DNA of 64,000 bases. It comes from Lactarius indigo (Eukaryota; Basidiomycota; Agaricomycetes; Russulales; Russulaceae). The notes beneath the pieces are model-generated. The model was given only the letters and a program-made list of their open reading frames with translations, ran no database searches and was not told the DNA's origin. Of this stretch, positions 1 to 9,391 are shown in pieces. The DNA is taken from NCBI GenBank assembly GCA_025766275.1, contig JAFKAC010000050.1, positions 62,001-126,000 of the forward strand, written 5' to 3'. A program made the translations under genes and the position numbers. The stretch's first letter is position 1, and each line of letters begins with the position of its first letter.

Positions 1-504
1 AGTGTCATGCCAGTTGTTTACTGCTGAGGTATGAGTGACTCTGGTTCAGGTTCATTTGTCGAATGCGTTGTGCCATGTTCACTAGCTAGGAAAAGAGGTC
101 TACTCTTATGTCACAGTTCAGTTGTAGCCCAAAGGCAATGGGCAAGCAGAGTCGAGGGTCACATATTAAGTGACCAGAGGGAGGGAGAACTTGGCAGGCA
201 AGTGAGAGGGGAATCTAAAGGTTTAAACAAGTAGACTGTATTCAAGGACTAAGAGTAGACAAAGTATTGTACTACTCAGACTACTGGTCTTTATACTCTT
301 ACAAACTGGTGATTTTTGGGACTCTTTTCTGTGGTTACAAAGACTTGGAAGTGAGCTGGCATACAAGAGACGTGGCATGGGTACTGGGCTGGCAGAAGAC
401 TCGGATGTGCTGGCAGGGAGCCTTGCAGGTGGTCAAAAACCCCCACAACCAAAAGGCTCATTCACATGCACAACCAATCTCCAGAGCCACTGACTGTGTA
501 TACT
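1..504. other. no gene recognised
   Basis: I see no convincing coding region, RNA gene or repeat unit here. The short open frames have no recognisable domain. The stretch leads into a diverged family-C LTR and may be older transposon-derived sequence. Confidence 0.4.
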
Positions 505-937
505 ATGACTTTGTTCTACCTTTAGCTATATCCTTATTGTGATGTCACTATGATATCATCTTTGCTTGGACTTTCTTTGTTCTGTGCTCCTTATTCTCCA
601 TTTGTGTATTCCTTTTGTCCCAGATGAAGAACAATGTCTTATACTCTGTGACCCTATGTTACATCCCTTGTACTAGTGTCACCCCTGTAAACAGTATAAG
701 TAGTGTAGCATGTACACTGCTGGTCCACATCAGTTCTCACTACTTATGTGCCAGGTATGTTTCTCCCTTCAATCCTTTGATGTCTAACATCAGTTCTCAC
801 TGCTTATGTGCCAGACTCTTTGCTTCAGTGCAACTTCCCTGTTCACCTCTGCTTCCAGCTTACTTGCATATCTCACCACATTTCCCTTGCCACTGTGAGT
901 ATGCCCTTTCTATGTATGCTGTTCATAATTGTGTTGT
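505..937 (+). repeat. diverged partial family-C (copia) LTR
   Basis: This matches the 3' two thirds of the LTR seen intact at 59879-60502. It has the same gatgtcac..gatatcat block, a gtataagta TATA-like box, and the duplicated 'catcagttctcac...gtgccag' segment with a GTATGT donor between the copies (755). It ends near 'tgctgttcat'. The 5' end of the LTR, which should start tgttgataag, is missing. It is more diverged than the copies at 44-60 kb and therefore probably old. Confidence 0.65.
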
Positions 938-1086
938 AGATTTGTCTCAGACTCTCAGTAGTCAGTTATGATGCCTCAGTAAGCAGTAATTGTCATGGAC
1001 TTTTATAATATCAGTCAGCAGTAGTAATGTATCACCAATGGTTGGCCCATGAATTATAAAAGTCACTCTGCAAGTGGATGATTGGA

Positions 1087-1513
1087 TTGTTGTGTTCACA
1101 TAGGGGGCAGCTTTTGAATACATAAATGTAAGTTTTGATGATGATCTGCAGGTAAACTGTCTGATTGTTGATATCCCATGTGCAGTTAATAGTGATATGA
1201 CTTAAGGGTGTAATACAGTCCATGATTTGTATCACTGGGATGTTGTACTGTGATTTTGAGCTGAAGAGCTGTACTGTACAGCATGGCTTGTTCGCGTTGT
1301 CGCGTTGCTCACTCGCCACTATACAGTATAGCTCTTCAGCTCAAAATCACAGTACAACATCCCAGTGATACAAATCATGGACTGTATTACACCCTTAAGT
1401 CATATCACTATTAACTGCACATGGGATATCAAAAATCAGACAGTTTACCTGCAGATCATCATCAAAACTTACATTTATGTATTCAAAAGCTGCCGCCTAT
1501 GTGAACACAACAA
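1087..1513. repeat. large near-perfect inverted repeat
   Basis: The arms at 1087-1279 and 1323-1513 are reverse complements over about 190 bp with only a few mismatches, and are separated by about 43 bp. A transcript in either direction would form a long hairpin. Neither arm has a recognisable coding frame. It could be a foldback/MITE-like element or a head-to-head duplication; no target duplication is obvious. Confidence 0.85.
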
Positions 1514-1536
1514 ACCCTAACCCTATTTTAGGGTTT
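1512..1536. repeat. telomere-like palindromic motif
   Basis: Two CCCTAA units face a TTAGGG unit across a short spacer, directly at the outer end of the large inverted repeat. TTAGGG is the usual telomere unit of filamentous fungi and basidiomycetes. The motif is too short to prove telomeric origin. Confidence 0.5.
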
Positions 1537-1810
1537 GATGTTAACCTTAACCTTAACTCTATGTGCCTAATATATGGTCATATTGTTGGCTGGGCATTGG
1601 TGTGCAGTATGCATCTCAGATCTACTATGTAGAGCAGAGTGTTTGGTGCATGTGTGCATGGAAACAAATCAGACATCAATGACACTTTAGTAATATACCC
1701 TGATAATAATGTTTTAACTGTCACAGCATGCACATTATATGTGAACATGTTATTAGCACATGGTACATTGTGCATGTATTAAATATGTATAGTAATATGG
1801 TGGTGTATGT

Positions 1811-3285
1811 GTAAGGAGTCTAGGACTCCTTTTCTCAGTGTTATGCTTGATAAATTGGGCTATAAGAGGGTGGTGTGCATGTGAGGAGTCTAGGACTCCT
1901 TTTCTCAGTGTCATACTTGAGAAATTGGGCTATAAGAGGATGGTGTGTACGTGAGGAGTCCTGGACTCCTTTTCTCAGTGTTGCTCTAGAAATTGGGCTG
2001 TAAGAGGGTGGTGTACATGTGAGGAGTCCGGGACTCCTTTTCTTGGTGTTGCTCTGGAAATTTGGCTGAAGAGGGTGGTGTACGTGTGAGGAGTCCGGGA
2101 CTCCTTTTCTCAGTGTTGCTCTGAAAATTTGGCTATAAGAGGGTGGTGTACATGTGAGGAGTCCTGGACTCCTTTTCTCGGTGTTGCTCTGGAAATTTGG
2201 CTGTAAGAGGGTGGTGTACGTGTGAGGAGTCCGGGACTCCTTTTCTCGGTGTTGCTCTGGAAATTTGGCTGTAAGAGGGTGGTGTATGTGTGAGGAGTCC
2301 AGGACTCCTTTTCTCAGTGTTGCTCTGGAAATTTGGCTGTAAGAGGGTGGTGTACGTGTGAGGAGTCCGGGACTCCTTTTCTCGGTGTCACTCTGGAAAT
2401 TTGGCTGTAAGAGGGTGGTGTACATGCGAGAAGTCCGGGACTCCTTTTCTTGGTGTCGCTCTAGAAATTTGGCTGTAAGAGGGTGGTGTACATGTGAGGA
2501 GTCCGGGACTCCTTTTCTCGGTGTTGCTCTGGAAATTTGGCTGTAAGAGGGTGGTGTACGTGTGAGGAGTCTGGGACTCCTTTTCTCGATGTCACTCTGG
2601 AAATTTGGCTGTAAGAGGGTGGTGTACATGTGAGGAGTCCGGGACTCCTTTTCTTGGTGTCGCTCTAGAAATTTGGCTGTAAGAGGGTGGTGTACATGTG
2701 AGAAGTCCGGGACTCCTTTTCTCAATGTCGCTCTGGAAATTTGGCTGTAAGAGGGTGGTGTACATGTGAGGAGTCCAGGACTCCTTTTCTTGGTGTCACT
2801 CTGGAAATTTGGCTGTAAGAGGGTGGTGTATGTGTGAGGAGTCCAGGACTCCTTTTCTTGGTGTCACTCTGGAAATTTGGCTGTAAGAGGGTGGTGTATG
2901 TGTGAGGAGTCCTGGACTCCTTTTCTCAGTGTCACTCTGGAAATTTGGCTGTAAGAGGGTGGTGTACATGTGAGGAGTCCGGGACTCCTTTTCTTGGTGT
3001 CGCTCTAGAAATTTGGCTGTAAGAGGGTGGTGTACATGTGAGAAGTCCGGGACTCCTTTTCTCAATGTCGCTCTGGAAATTTGGCTGTAAGAGGGTGGTG
3101 TACGTGTGAGGAGTCCGGGACTCCTTTTCTCAATGTCACTCTGGAAATTTGGCTGTAAGAGGGTGGTGTATGTGTGAGGAGTCCGGGACTCCTTTTCTCA
3201 GTGTCACTCTAGAAATTGGGCTATAAGAGGGTGGTGTACATGTGAGGAGTCCGGGACTCCTTTTCTCAGTGTCACTCTTGAGTTT
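1811..3285. repeat. 68-bp minisatellite, about 22 units
   Basis: The array is a head-to-tail tandem repeat of 68 bp. Each unit holds a palindromic core of the form aggagtcc-gg-gactcct, followed by ttttctc, a variable gtgt[tc][gc][ca]ctct, and the ggctgtaagaggg block. Units differ at a few positions. Because 68 is not a multiple of three, a long frame runs through the array on the minus strand, cycling through all three phases; that frame is an artefact. Confidence 0.95.
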
Positions 3286-3460
3286 GGGTCAAGTTAATTG
3301 AGTCTTTGGACATGTGTGCACCTAATACATTTTGGCATGCATATGGAGTATTTGATGTACACATGTACAGAAACCTATAAGAATTGCATGAGCTCTAGGT
3401 GACTGCCTTAAGTCCACCTGAGGCCCATACCTAGGCAAAGCCTAAACCCCGCCTACAATG

Positions 3461-3554
3461 AACACCACCCCTACGTCCACCCCTAGGGGTACTGCAAAGT
3501 GGCTCATAACACCACCCCTACGTCCACCCCTAGGGGTACTGCAAAGTGGCTCAT
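3461..3554. repeat. 47-bp direct duplication
   Basis: Two identical 47-bp units lie end to end (3461-3507 and 3508-3554). Each contains the palindrome acccctaggggt followed by actgcaaagtggctcat. A related piece recurs near 6168-6200, so this is a dispersed local motif. Confidence 0.9.
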
Positions 3555-4034
3555 AACCCTAAGGGACATCTCACATACCTGCGAGCGTCCAAGGACGCCC
3601 ACATACCTGTGAGGTGTCCCAAACACACAAAATATGATGCATTTGTGAAGTACTCATACACCTTTGTATATACTAGATGCACATGCCAAGTTAGAAAGTG
3701 TGTAGCCATCTTATGCATATGCAGTGTCTACCAAGTTGTCTGTACCCCATAGAAGGCCAGGAAGTGGACATCCACATACTCAAGCTTTCTGGACATATAT
3801 AATTCTATATATGTATATATGTAGGTGTAATTCTGCATGATCTAATCAGATGGTATCAGTTAAGGGTAATTAAGGGTAGTTTGGATATAACCCTAACATA
3901 GGGTTAGGGTTTATCATGTGGTCTGTGAAGTCCCACCTCCAACCCAAGCTCATAATATATAGTACCTCTAGCCAACAGTATTGCACCTCTGTACATAATA
4001 GGAGGTTCTGTTGAGCTCAGCTGAGCTTAGCTAT
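3555..4034. other. intergenic, telomere-like palindrome at 3889-3912
   Basis: No gene is visible. Positions 3889-3912 hold two CCCTAA/TTAGGG-type runs in opposite orientation (aaccctaac..gttagggttt), resembling the motif at 1512-1536. At 3578-3596 the sequence gagcgtccaaggacgccc foreshadows the palindromic core of the downstream 157-bp satellite. Confidence 0.5.
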
Positions 4035-6085
4035 GAGTGTCCTGGATACTCATAATATACCCGCATGATTGCATGCACTTTCTGTGTCTCAAAGCCATCT
4101 GACTTGTTTGATGTGTGTATACGTCAGTTCTATGCCTGAGCACATGCCAGTGAGTGTCTGTACTCATCTGCGAGCATCCTGGACGCTCACACACTGCATG
4201 CAGACTGCACATCATGTACACACATGATTGTGTGCACCTCCTATGTCTCAAGGCAATATGACTTGTTTTATGTATGTGTGCATCAGTTCTATGCCTGAGC
4301 ATGTGCCAGTGAGTGTCTGTACTCATGTGTGAGCGTCCAGGACGCTCATGCACTGCACATAGACTACACATTGTGTGCACACATGATTGTGTGTATCTGC
4401 TGTGTCTCAGGCATTTAGATTTGTTTGATGTGTGTGTGAATCGGTTATGTATCTCAGCATGGGCAATTGAGTGTCTAAGCTCATTAATGAGCGTCCTGGA
4501 CGCTCATACACTGCATACACACTGCACATCATGTGCACACACAATTGTGTGCACCTACTGTGTCTTAAGGTAATCTAATTTGTTTGATATGCATGTGCAT
4601 CAGTTCTATGCCTGGGCATGTGCCAGTGAGTGTCTGTACTCATATATGAGCGTCCTGGATGCTCACACAATGCACACACAGTGCGCATTATATGCACACA
4701 TGATTGTGTGCATCTGCTGTGTCTCAAGCATTTAGGTTTGTTTAATGTGCACATGTCTCAATTCTGCATCATAGCACATGACACTGAGTGTCTGTACTCA
4801 TCTGTGAGCGTCCTGGACGCTCACATACTATACACAAACTGCACATTATGTGCACATATGATTGTGTGCATCTTTTGTGTTTCAAGCATTATAATTGTTT
4901 GATGCATGGACACATCAATTCTACATCACAGCACATGACATGGAGTGTCTGTACTCATCTGTGAGCGTCCAGGACGCTCACACACTGCACACACACTGCA
5001 CATTATGTTCACACATGATTGTATGCATCTTCTGTGTTTCAAGAATTATATCTATTTGACACGCGCACACACCAATTCTGCATCATAGCATGTGACATGG
5101 AGTGTCTGTACTCATCTGTGAGCATCCTGGACGCTCACACACTGCACACAGACTGCACATTATGTGCACATATAATTGTATGCATCTTCTATGTCTCAAG
5201 CATTATATCTATTTGATGCATGCACACATCAATTCTGCATCACAGCACATGACATGGAGTGTCTGTACTCATCTGTGAGCGTCCTGGACGCTCACATACC
5301 ATACACAGACTGCACATTATGTGCATACATGATTGTGTGCATCTGCTGTGTCTTAAGCATTATATTTATTTGATGCGCGCACACATCAATTCTGCATCAC
5401 AGCACGTGACATGGAGTGTCTGTACTCATCTGTGAGCGTCCTGGACGCTCACATACCATACACAGACTGCACATTATGTGCACACATGATTATGTGCACC
5501 TGCTGTGTCTCAAGCATTCAGATTTGTTTAATATGCATGTGTATCAATTCTGTATCTGAGAATGTGCCACTGAGTGTCTGTACTCATCTGCGAGCGTCCT
5601 GGACGCTCACACACTGCTTACACACTGCACATTATGTGCACACATGATTGTATGCATCTTCTGTGTTTCAAGAATTATATTTGTTTGATGCGCGCACACA
5701 TCAATTCTATATCACAGCACATGACACTGAGTGTCTGTACTCATCTGTGAGCGTCCTGGACGCTCACACACTGCACACAGACTGCACATTATGTGCACAC
5801 ATGATTGTATGCATCTTCTGTGTTTCAAGAATTATATCTATTTGACACGTGCACACACCAATTCTGCATCACAGCACGTGACATGGAGTGTCTGTACTCA
5901 TCTGTGAGCGTCCTGGACGCTCACACACTGCACACAGACTGCACATTATGTGCACACATGATTGTATGCATCTTCTATGTCTCAAGCATTATATCTGTTT
6001 GATGTGCACACACATCAATTCTGCATCACAGCACATGACACTGAGTATCTGTACTCATCTGTGAGCATCTAGGATGCTCACAGAC
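4035..6085. repeat. 157-159-bp satellite array, about 14 units
   Basis: Tandem units of 157-159 bp are marked by a palindromic core gagcgtcctggacgctc at 4035, 4172, 4331, 4489, 4648, 4806, 4963, 5120 and so on to 6063. Between cores lie CA-rich stretches and a block reading tgtgcacacatgattgt. The first interval is shorter (137 bp). The similar 65-residue frames on the plus strand are repeat artefacts, not genes. Confidence 0.95.
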
Positions 6086-6209
6086 TGCATATAGAGTGTA
6101 CATGTTGTTAATGATGTGCCTAGCCCACCCCTGGCCCACCCCTGGCCCACCCCTGGGCATGCTGCTGAATTCACCCCTAGGGTGTGTAAAAAGTGCTCAT
6201 AAATGCGGG

Positions 6210-6264
6210 CCAAGTAATGGTCCCGCATTTGTCAATGATGGTCAAACGCGGGACCATTACTTGG
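6210..6264. repeat. short inverted repeat (17-bp arms)
   Basis: The arms at 6210-6226 and 6248-6264 are exact reverse complements (ccaagtaatggtcccgc and its partner) around a 21-bp loop. They lie just after three short direct repeats of 'ggcccacccct' at 6119-6155. Function is unknown. Confidence 0.85.
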
Positions 6265-6354
6265 ATATATGCGGTAACCCTAAGTCAAAATAGACCCAGA
6301 ACCCACAGTGAACCCTGAACCCAGTTATCATTCGTCTATATATAATACACACAT

Positions 6355-6900
6355 CGGCGCCAGGGGCCAATACAAGCTATTCGGCAGAATTCACCCATGG
6401 GGAGAATAGGCCAATACAAGCTTGTCAGCAGAAAATACATGAGCACCATGGGCCACTACAAACCCATCGGCAGCATGTACACATCGGCAGCGTGGGCCAA
6501 TACAAACCCATCGGTAGCATGTACACATTGGCAGTGTGGGCCAATACAAACTGTTTGGCAGAATTCACCCATGGGCAGAATGGGCCAATACAAGCTGTTC
6601 GGCAGAATTCACTCATGCAAAGAATGGGCCAATGCAAGCTCATCGGCAGCATGCGCACCTTGGCAGCATGGGCCAATTACAATCTCATCGGGACAAATGT
6701 CATAGGTGCATTGTGGGCCCATGCAAGCGATTCGTTTGGCAGCTATCCTACCAGCGGTACAGATAATGTGGGCCCACACGAGACTGTTTGCAGACAAGCC
6801 TGATGGGCCCATACGAATATATGCACATTATATTAACAATGGGCCCACATGGGCTTTGCCGACTGACACGGCACAATTGCACATGGGCTTTACCAAGTCT
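6355..6900. repeat. degenerate ~45-bp tandem repeat
   Basis: About a dozen imperfect units are recognised by 'gggccaatacaa' or 'gggcccatgcaa' followed by tcggcag and either aattcaccca or catgtacaca. They become more degenerate toward the right end, where they run into the end of the permease pseudogene. Overlapping open frames on both strands follow the repeat and show no domain. Confidence 0.85.
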
Positions 6901-6926
6901 ATCGCAAGGATTTGCGTCATGGGCTC

Positions 6927-8936
6927 AAGATGAGACGTACCCCACCCAAGAACCCCACCCATACCGATGGCCCAGATGATGCCCCATGGAACAGCAATTA
7001 CTGCATTTGAAGCCTCCTCAGAGATATGTACAGCGGAGTCAAACGAGCCTGTATGGTAGGGAGGAATTGGTCTGCACACGGTCACAGGCACTGATTTGAA
7101 AAGCAAGACGCACATATGGTCCAAAGCGGTGCCAAGAAGCTCAAGATAAATGCAAAGCCATTTGGCCAGTCATACACTGTAGTTCCTAGGTCAGTGTTCA
7201 GTTGCCACATGAATTAGGAGTGGATGCCCAATTCGTGAAGTTTCCAAGGGCATAGCTTGCGCTATTCTTGAGTTCCCTGGAAGTCACAGCAGGGAGCGCG
7301 ATAATGACAGCAAGACAGAGCCTGGGAGGTATTGGGATTGAGCATATCGCACAAAATAGCATTTGGAAAAAGAGCTCACAATATGTTCAATGCAACATAC
7401 ACATTCTGCAATTGTGCCAATACAATTGTCCCCAAACAGCATATAATGGCATGACTAAGCACGATGCCGACGTACACGCCACTGCAAGTAACCCTGGTGA
7501 GCAAGTTGGAACGAGGAATAAGAGTGGAGCAACAAACAAAGTTTGCGAATTCGTAGGGGTAAAGGAACCATGTGACCCAATGCCAGCCGCAGCCATGATT
7601 TAAATCGCCACGCCCCAGTCAATTGAAGTGACCGCAGCGATGGACCCAATGGTATTGGCATCTACGTAAAAGAGAAAGGTAAGACGGTGTCACCACTCCT
7701 GACTCGCAAGACTGACATCCGACGATCCAAGCTAGAAGATTATGCCATTTTGGGGAGGATAAAGAGTGCGTCTGAAAATACAACTGTGTTATGTGCAGAG
7801 AGTGGGTCAATGATTTTGGGCGTCAACATACGCCACCTGATGTCGGAGCTGCTGAGGCAAGTTCTGCTACCGACAGGCCGACAATGAAGATGAAGAAACT
7901 GGCGATGGCCCACTAGGGAAACCATTGAGTACATTGTAGGATTTTTTTGTAAGGAGTGAAACGAAACGGACCCCCCAAACCATGGCCGCAGGACCACCAT
8001 TCAGTAACGAGTAGAGCAAGACCGAGCTGTAGTCAGAGACTACTTGGTAAGGATGCACGGGGAAAGGAGAACTGGGACAAACACGATAGATGGCAAGAGA
8101 CCAACGATGCTAAACGTGATTCCGAAAACCTGAACGTAGAAACGCTGTGACGATGTGATGTGACGAGTCACGCGAAAATGCGCGAGCCGATAGAGACGAG
8201 TGGAAAGGAGTCGAGTAGTAAAACGCACGGGTAGTCAAGCGTGATTCGAGAACAACTGGGTGATAGATTCCAGACCAACAGCAATACATTTTATACTACC
8301 TAGCCAGTCTGAAATCGTAAGCGTCAGTCCGTAAGATATCATAAGACATCAATCCGTCGTAAAGTAATCGTATCGTCGCGTCGTAAAGTAATCGTATCGT
8401 CGTAAGGTAAAACGGGGTGATAATCGTAAGGATTCGTGGTCGTGGTCGTGATGGATAGAAACTGAGTCGTAGAGGATGTGGATGAAGGGGAATCGAGACG
8501 TCGCGGCGCTGTGAACATGTGGCCCCCTGCCCTTGTAACATGAGGCTCGGCGTGGCTCGTGCTTGATTTGTCTTGCGCCCTAGGATTCATCAAACAAAAG
8601 TAATCGTAAACTGAGAAAGAAAAGGAGCTGCGTTGGTATAGTAATCGAGGTACGAAACCCCGGGAAGTCCAAAGATTCAGCCCGAACGCTTGCCCCTACC
8701 AAATACGCAGCTTGCGCATTCGGTCACGGGAGCACCGGCCCGGAACGGTCCGGGCGAGAGTAAGGCGAAATTCACCAGAACGTCCCTGAGTAAGTGATGG
8801 GAAAGTAAGGACAAAAAAATACCTCGATTGGCTTGAAGGCTCGCCGGAATTCCTGCTTGTAACCGAGCTCGGCGAGTGGCTCTTCATCAGCACTGGCAAT
8901 GGCTTGTTTGCGCTGTTTTCGAATGTCTGCCAACAT
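6927..8936 (-). pseudogene. broken amino-acid/GABA-type permease (APC family)
   Basis: Translated pieces line up in order with a fungal APC-superfamily amino-acid permease of the Uga4/Hnm1 type, a plasma-membrane transporter with about 12 helices. A good start at 8936 opens an N-terminal exon containing ADEEPLAELGYKQEF. TM1 (VFGITFSIVGLLPSI) follows at about 8130-8080, then LLYSLLNGGPAAMVWG, then FFIFIVGLSVAELASAAPTS, then SSPKWHNLLAWIVG, then ANTIGSIAAVTSIDWG, and finally HISEEASNAVIAVPW near 6990. Intron borders survive between several pieces. The copy is dead. A TAA replaces a Gln-like codon after DWGVAI (about 7600), there are frame breaks downstream, and the C-terminal third is missing where the ~45-bp repeats start. 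About 650 bp of unrelated sequence separates exon 1 from TM1, where a normal short intron would be expected. Confidence 0.85.
8130..8820. other. unexplained insert inside permease pseudogene
   Basis: The donor GTATTT after exon 1 (about 8822) and the acceptor before TM1 (about 8130) are about 690 bp apart, far more than the neighbouring introns. The segment contains a direct repeat of 'cgtcgtaaagtaatcgtatcg' type near 8351-8405 but no coding frame that I recognise. It may be a small insertion; I found no clear terminal repeats. Confidence 0.45.
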
Positions 8937-9391
8937 CACTCGACCTTATGCTTGGGGCCTAGAGAAAGACAGACCAAGCTTATAAGAGGTCGGGGAAAAG
9001 TGGGGCTTGAGAAAAAGGAGGCCCGATGGAGTTCCATAGAGATAAGAGGGTGAATAGATAACATGAAAGGAGTGGAGACGAGCGCTCATAGCTACAGTAA
9101 ACAAGCCAGTGGAGACACGTACTTGCCATGACAGGTGGAATTAGAAGTCTATCTGAGCATTCCGACACAGCTCACGCGGTCGCTTCGTCTGGTCACCGGT
9201 CACCGTTTACCCGGGTCGAACTGTCTAACACCCCCAAGAATGAACGCACTTGTCATTACTGTAGTATAAGAATTGCTACACAATATAGGCCACCAGTACA
9301 AGACAACATTGCTCTCTCTCGACAAAAAAGAAAGACCAACAAGATGCATGCAGGCGTCCAGTGAGTACTCCCAGTGGGAAGTCCGTATTTT
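8937..9391. other. intergenic, nothing recognised
   Basis: Sequence upstream of the permease start. No RNA gene, repeat or domain-bearing frame is visible. It probably held the permease promoter. Confidence 0.4.

Noticed and set aside
1841..2725. Long minus-strand frame with a repeated 'EKRSP.LLTRTPPSYSQ' pattern
   Set aside because: It is only the 68-bp satellite read through; 68 nt cycles through all three phases and there is no non-repeat protein part.
4313..6002. Series of similar ~65-residue plus-strand frames
   Set aside because: They follow the 157-bp satellite period and have no domain or conserved start context.
1811..6085. CRISPR-like appearance of regular repeats
   Set aside because: Units are contiguous satellites without unique spacers, in a eukaryotic context.
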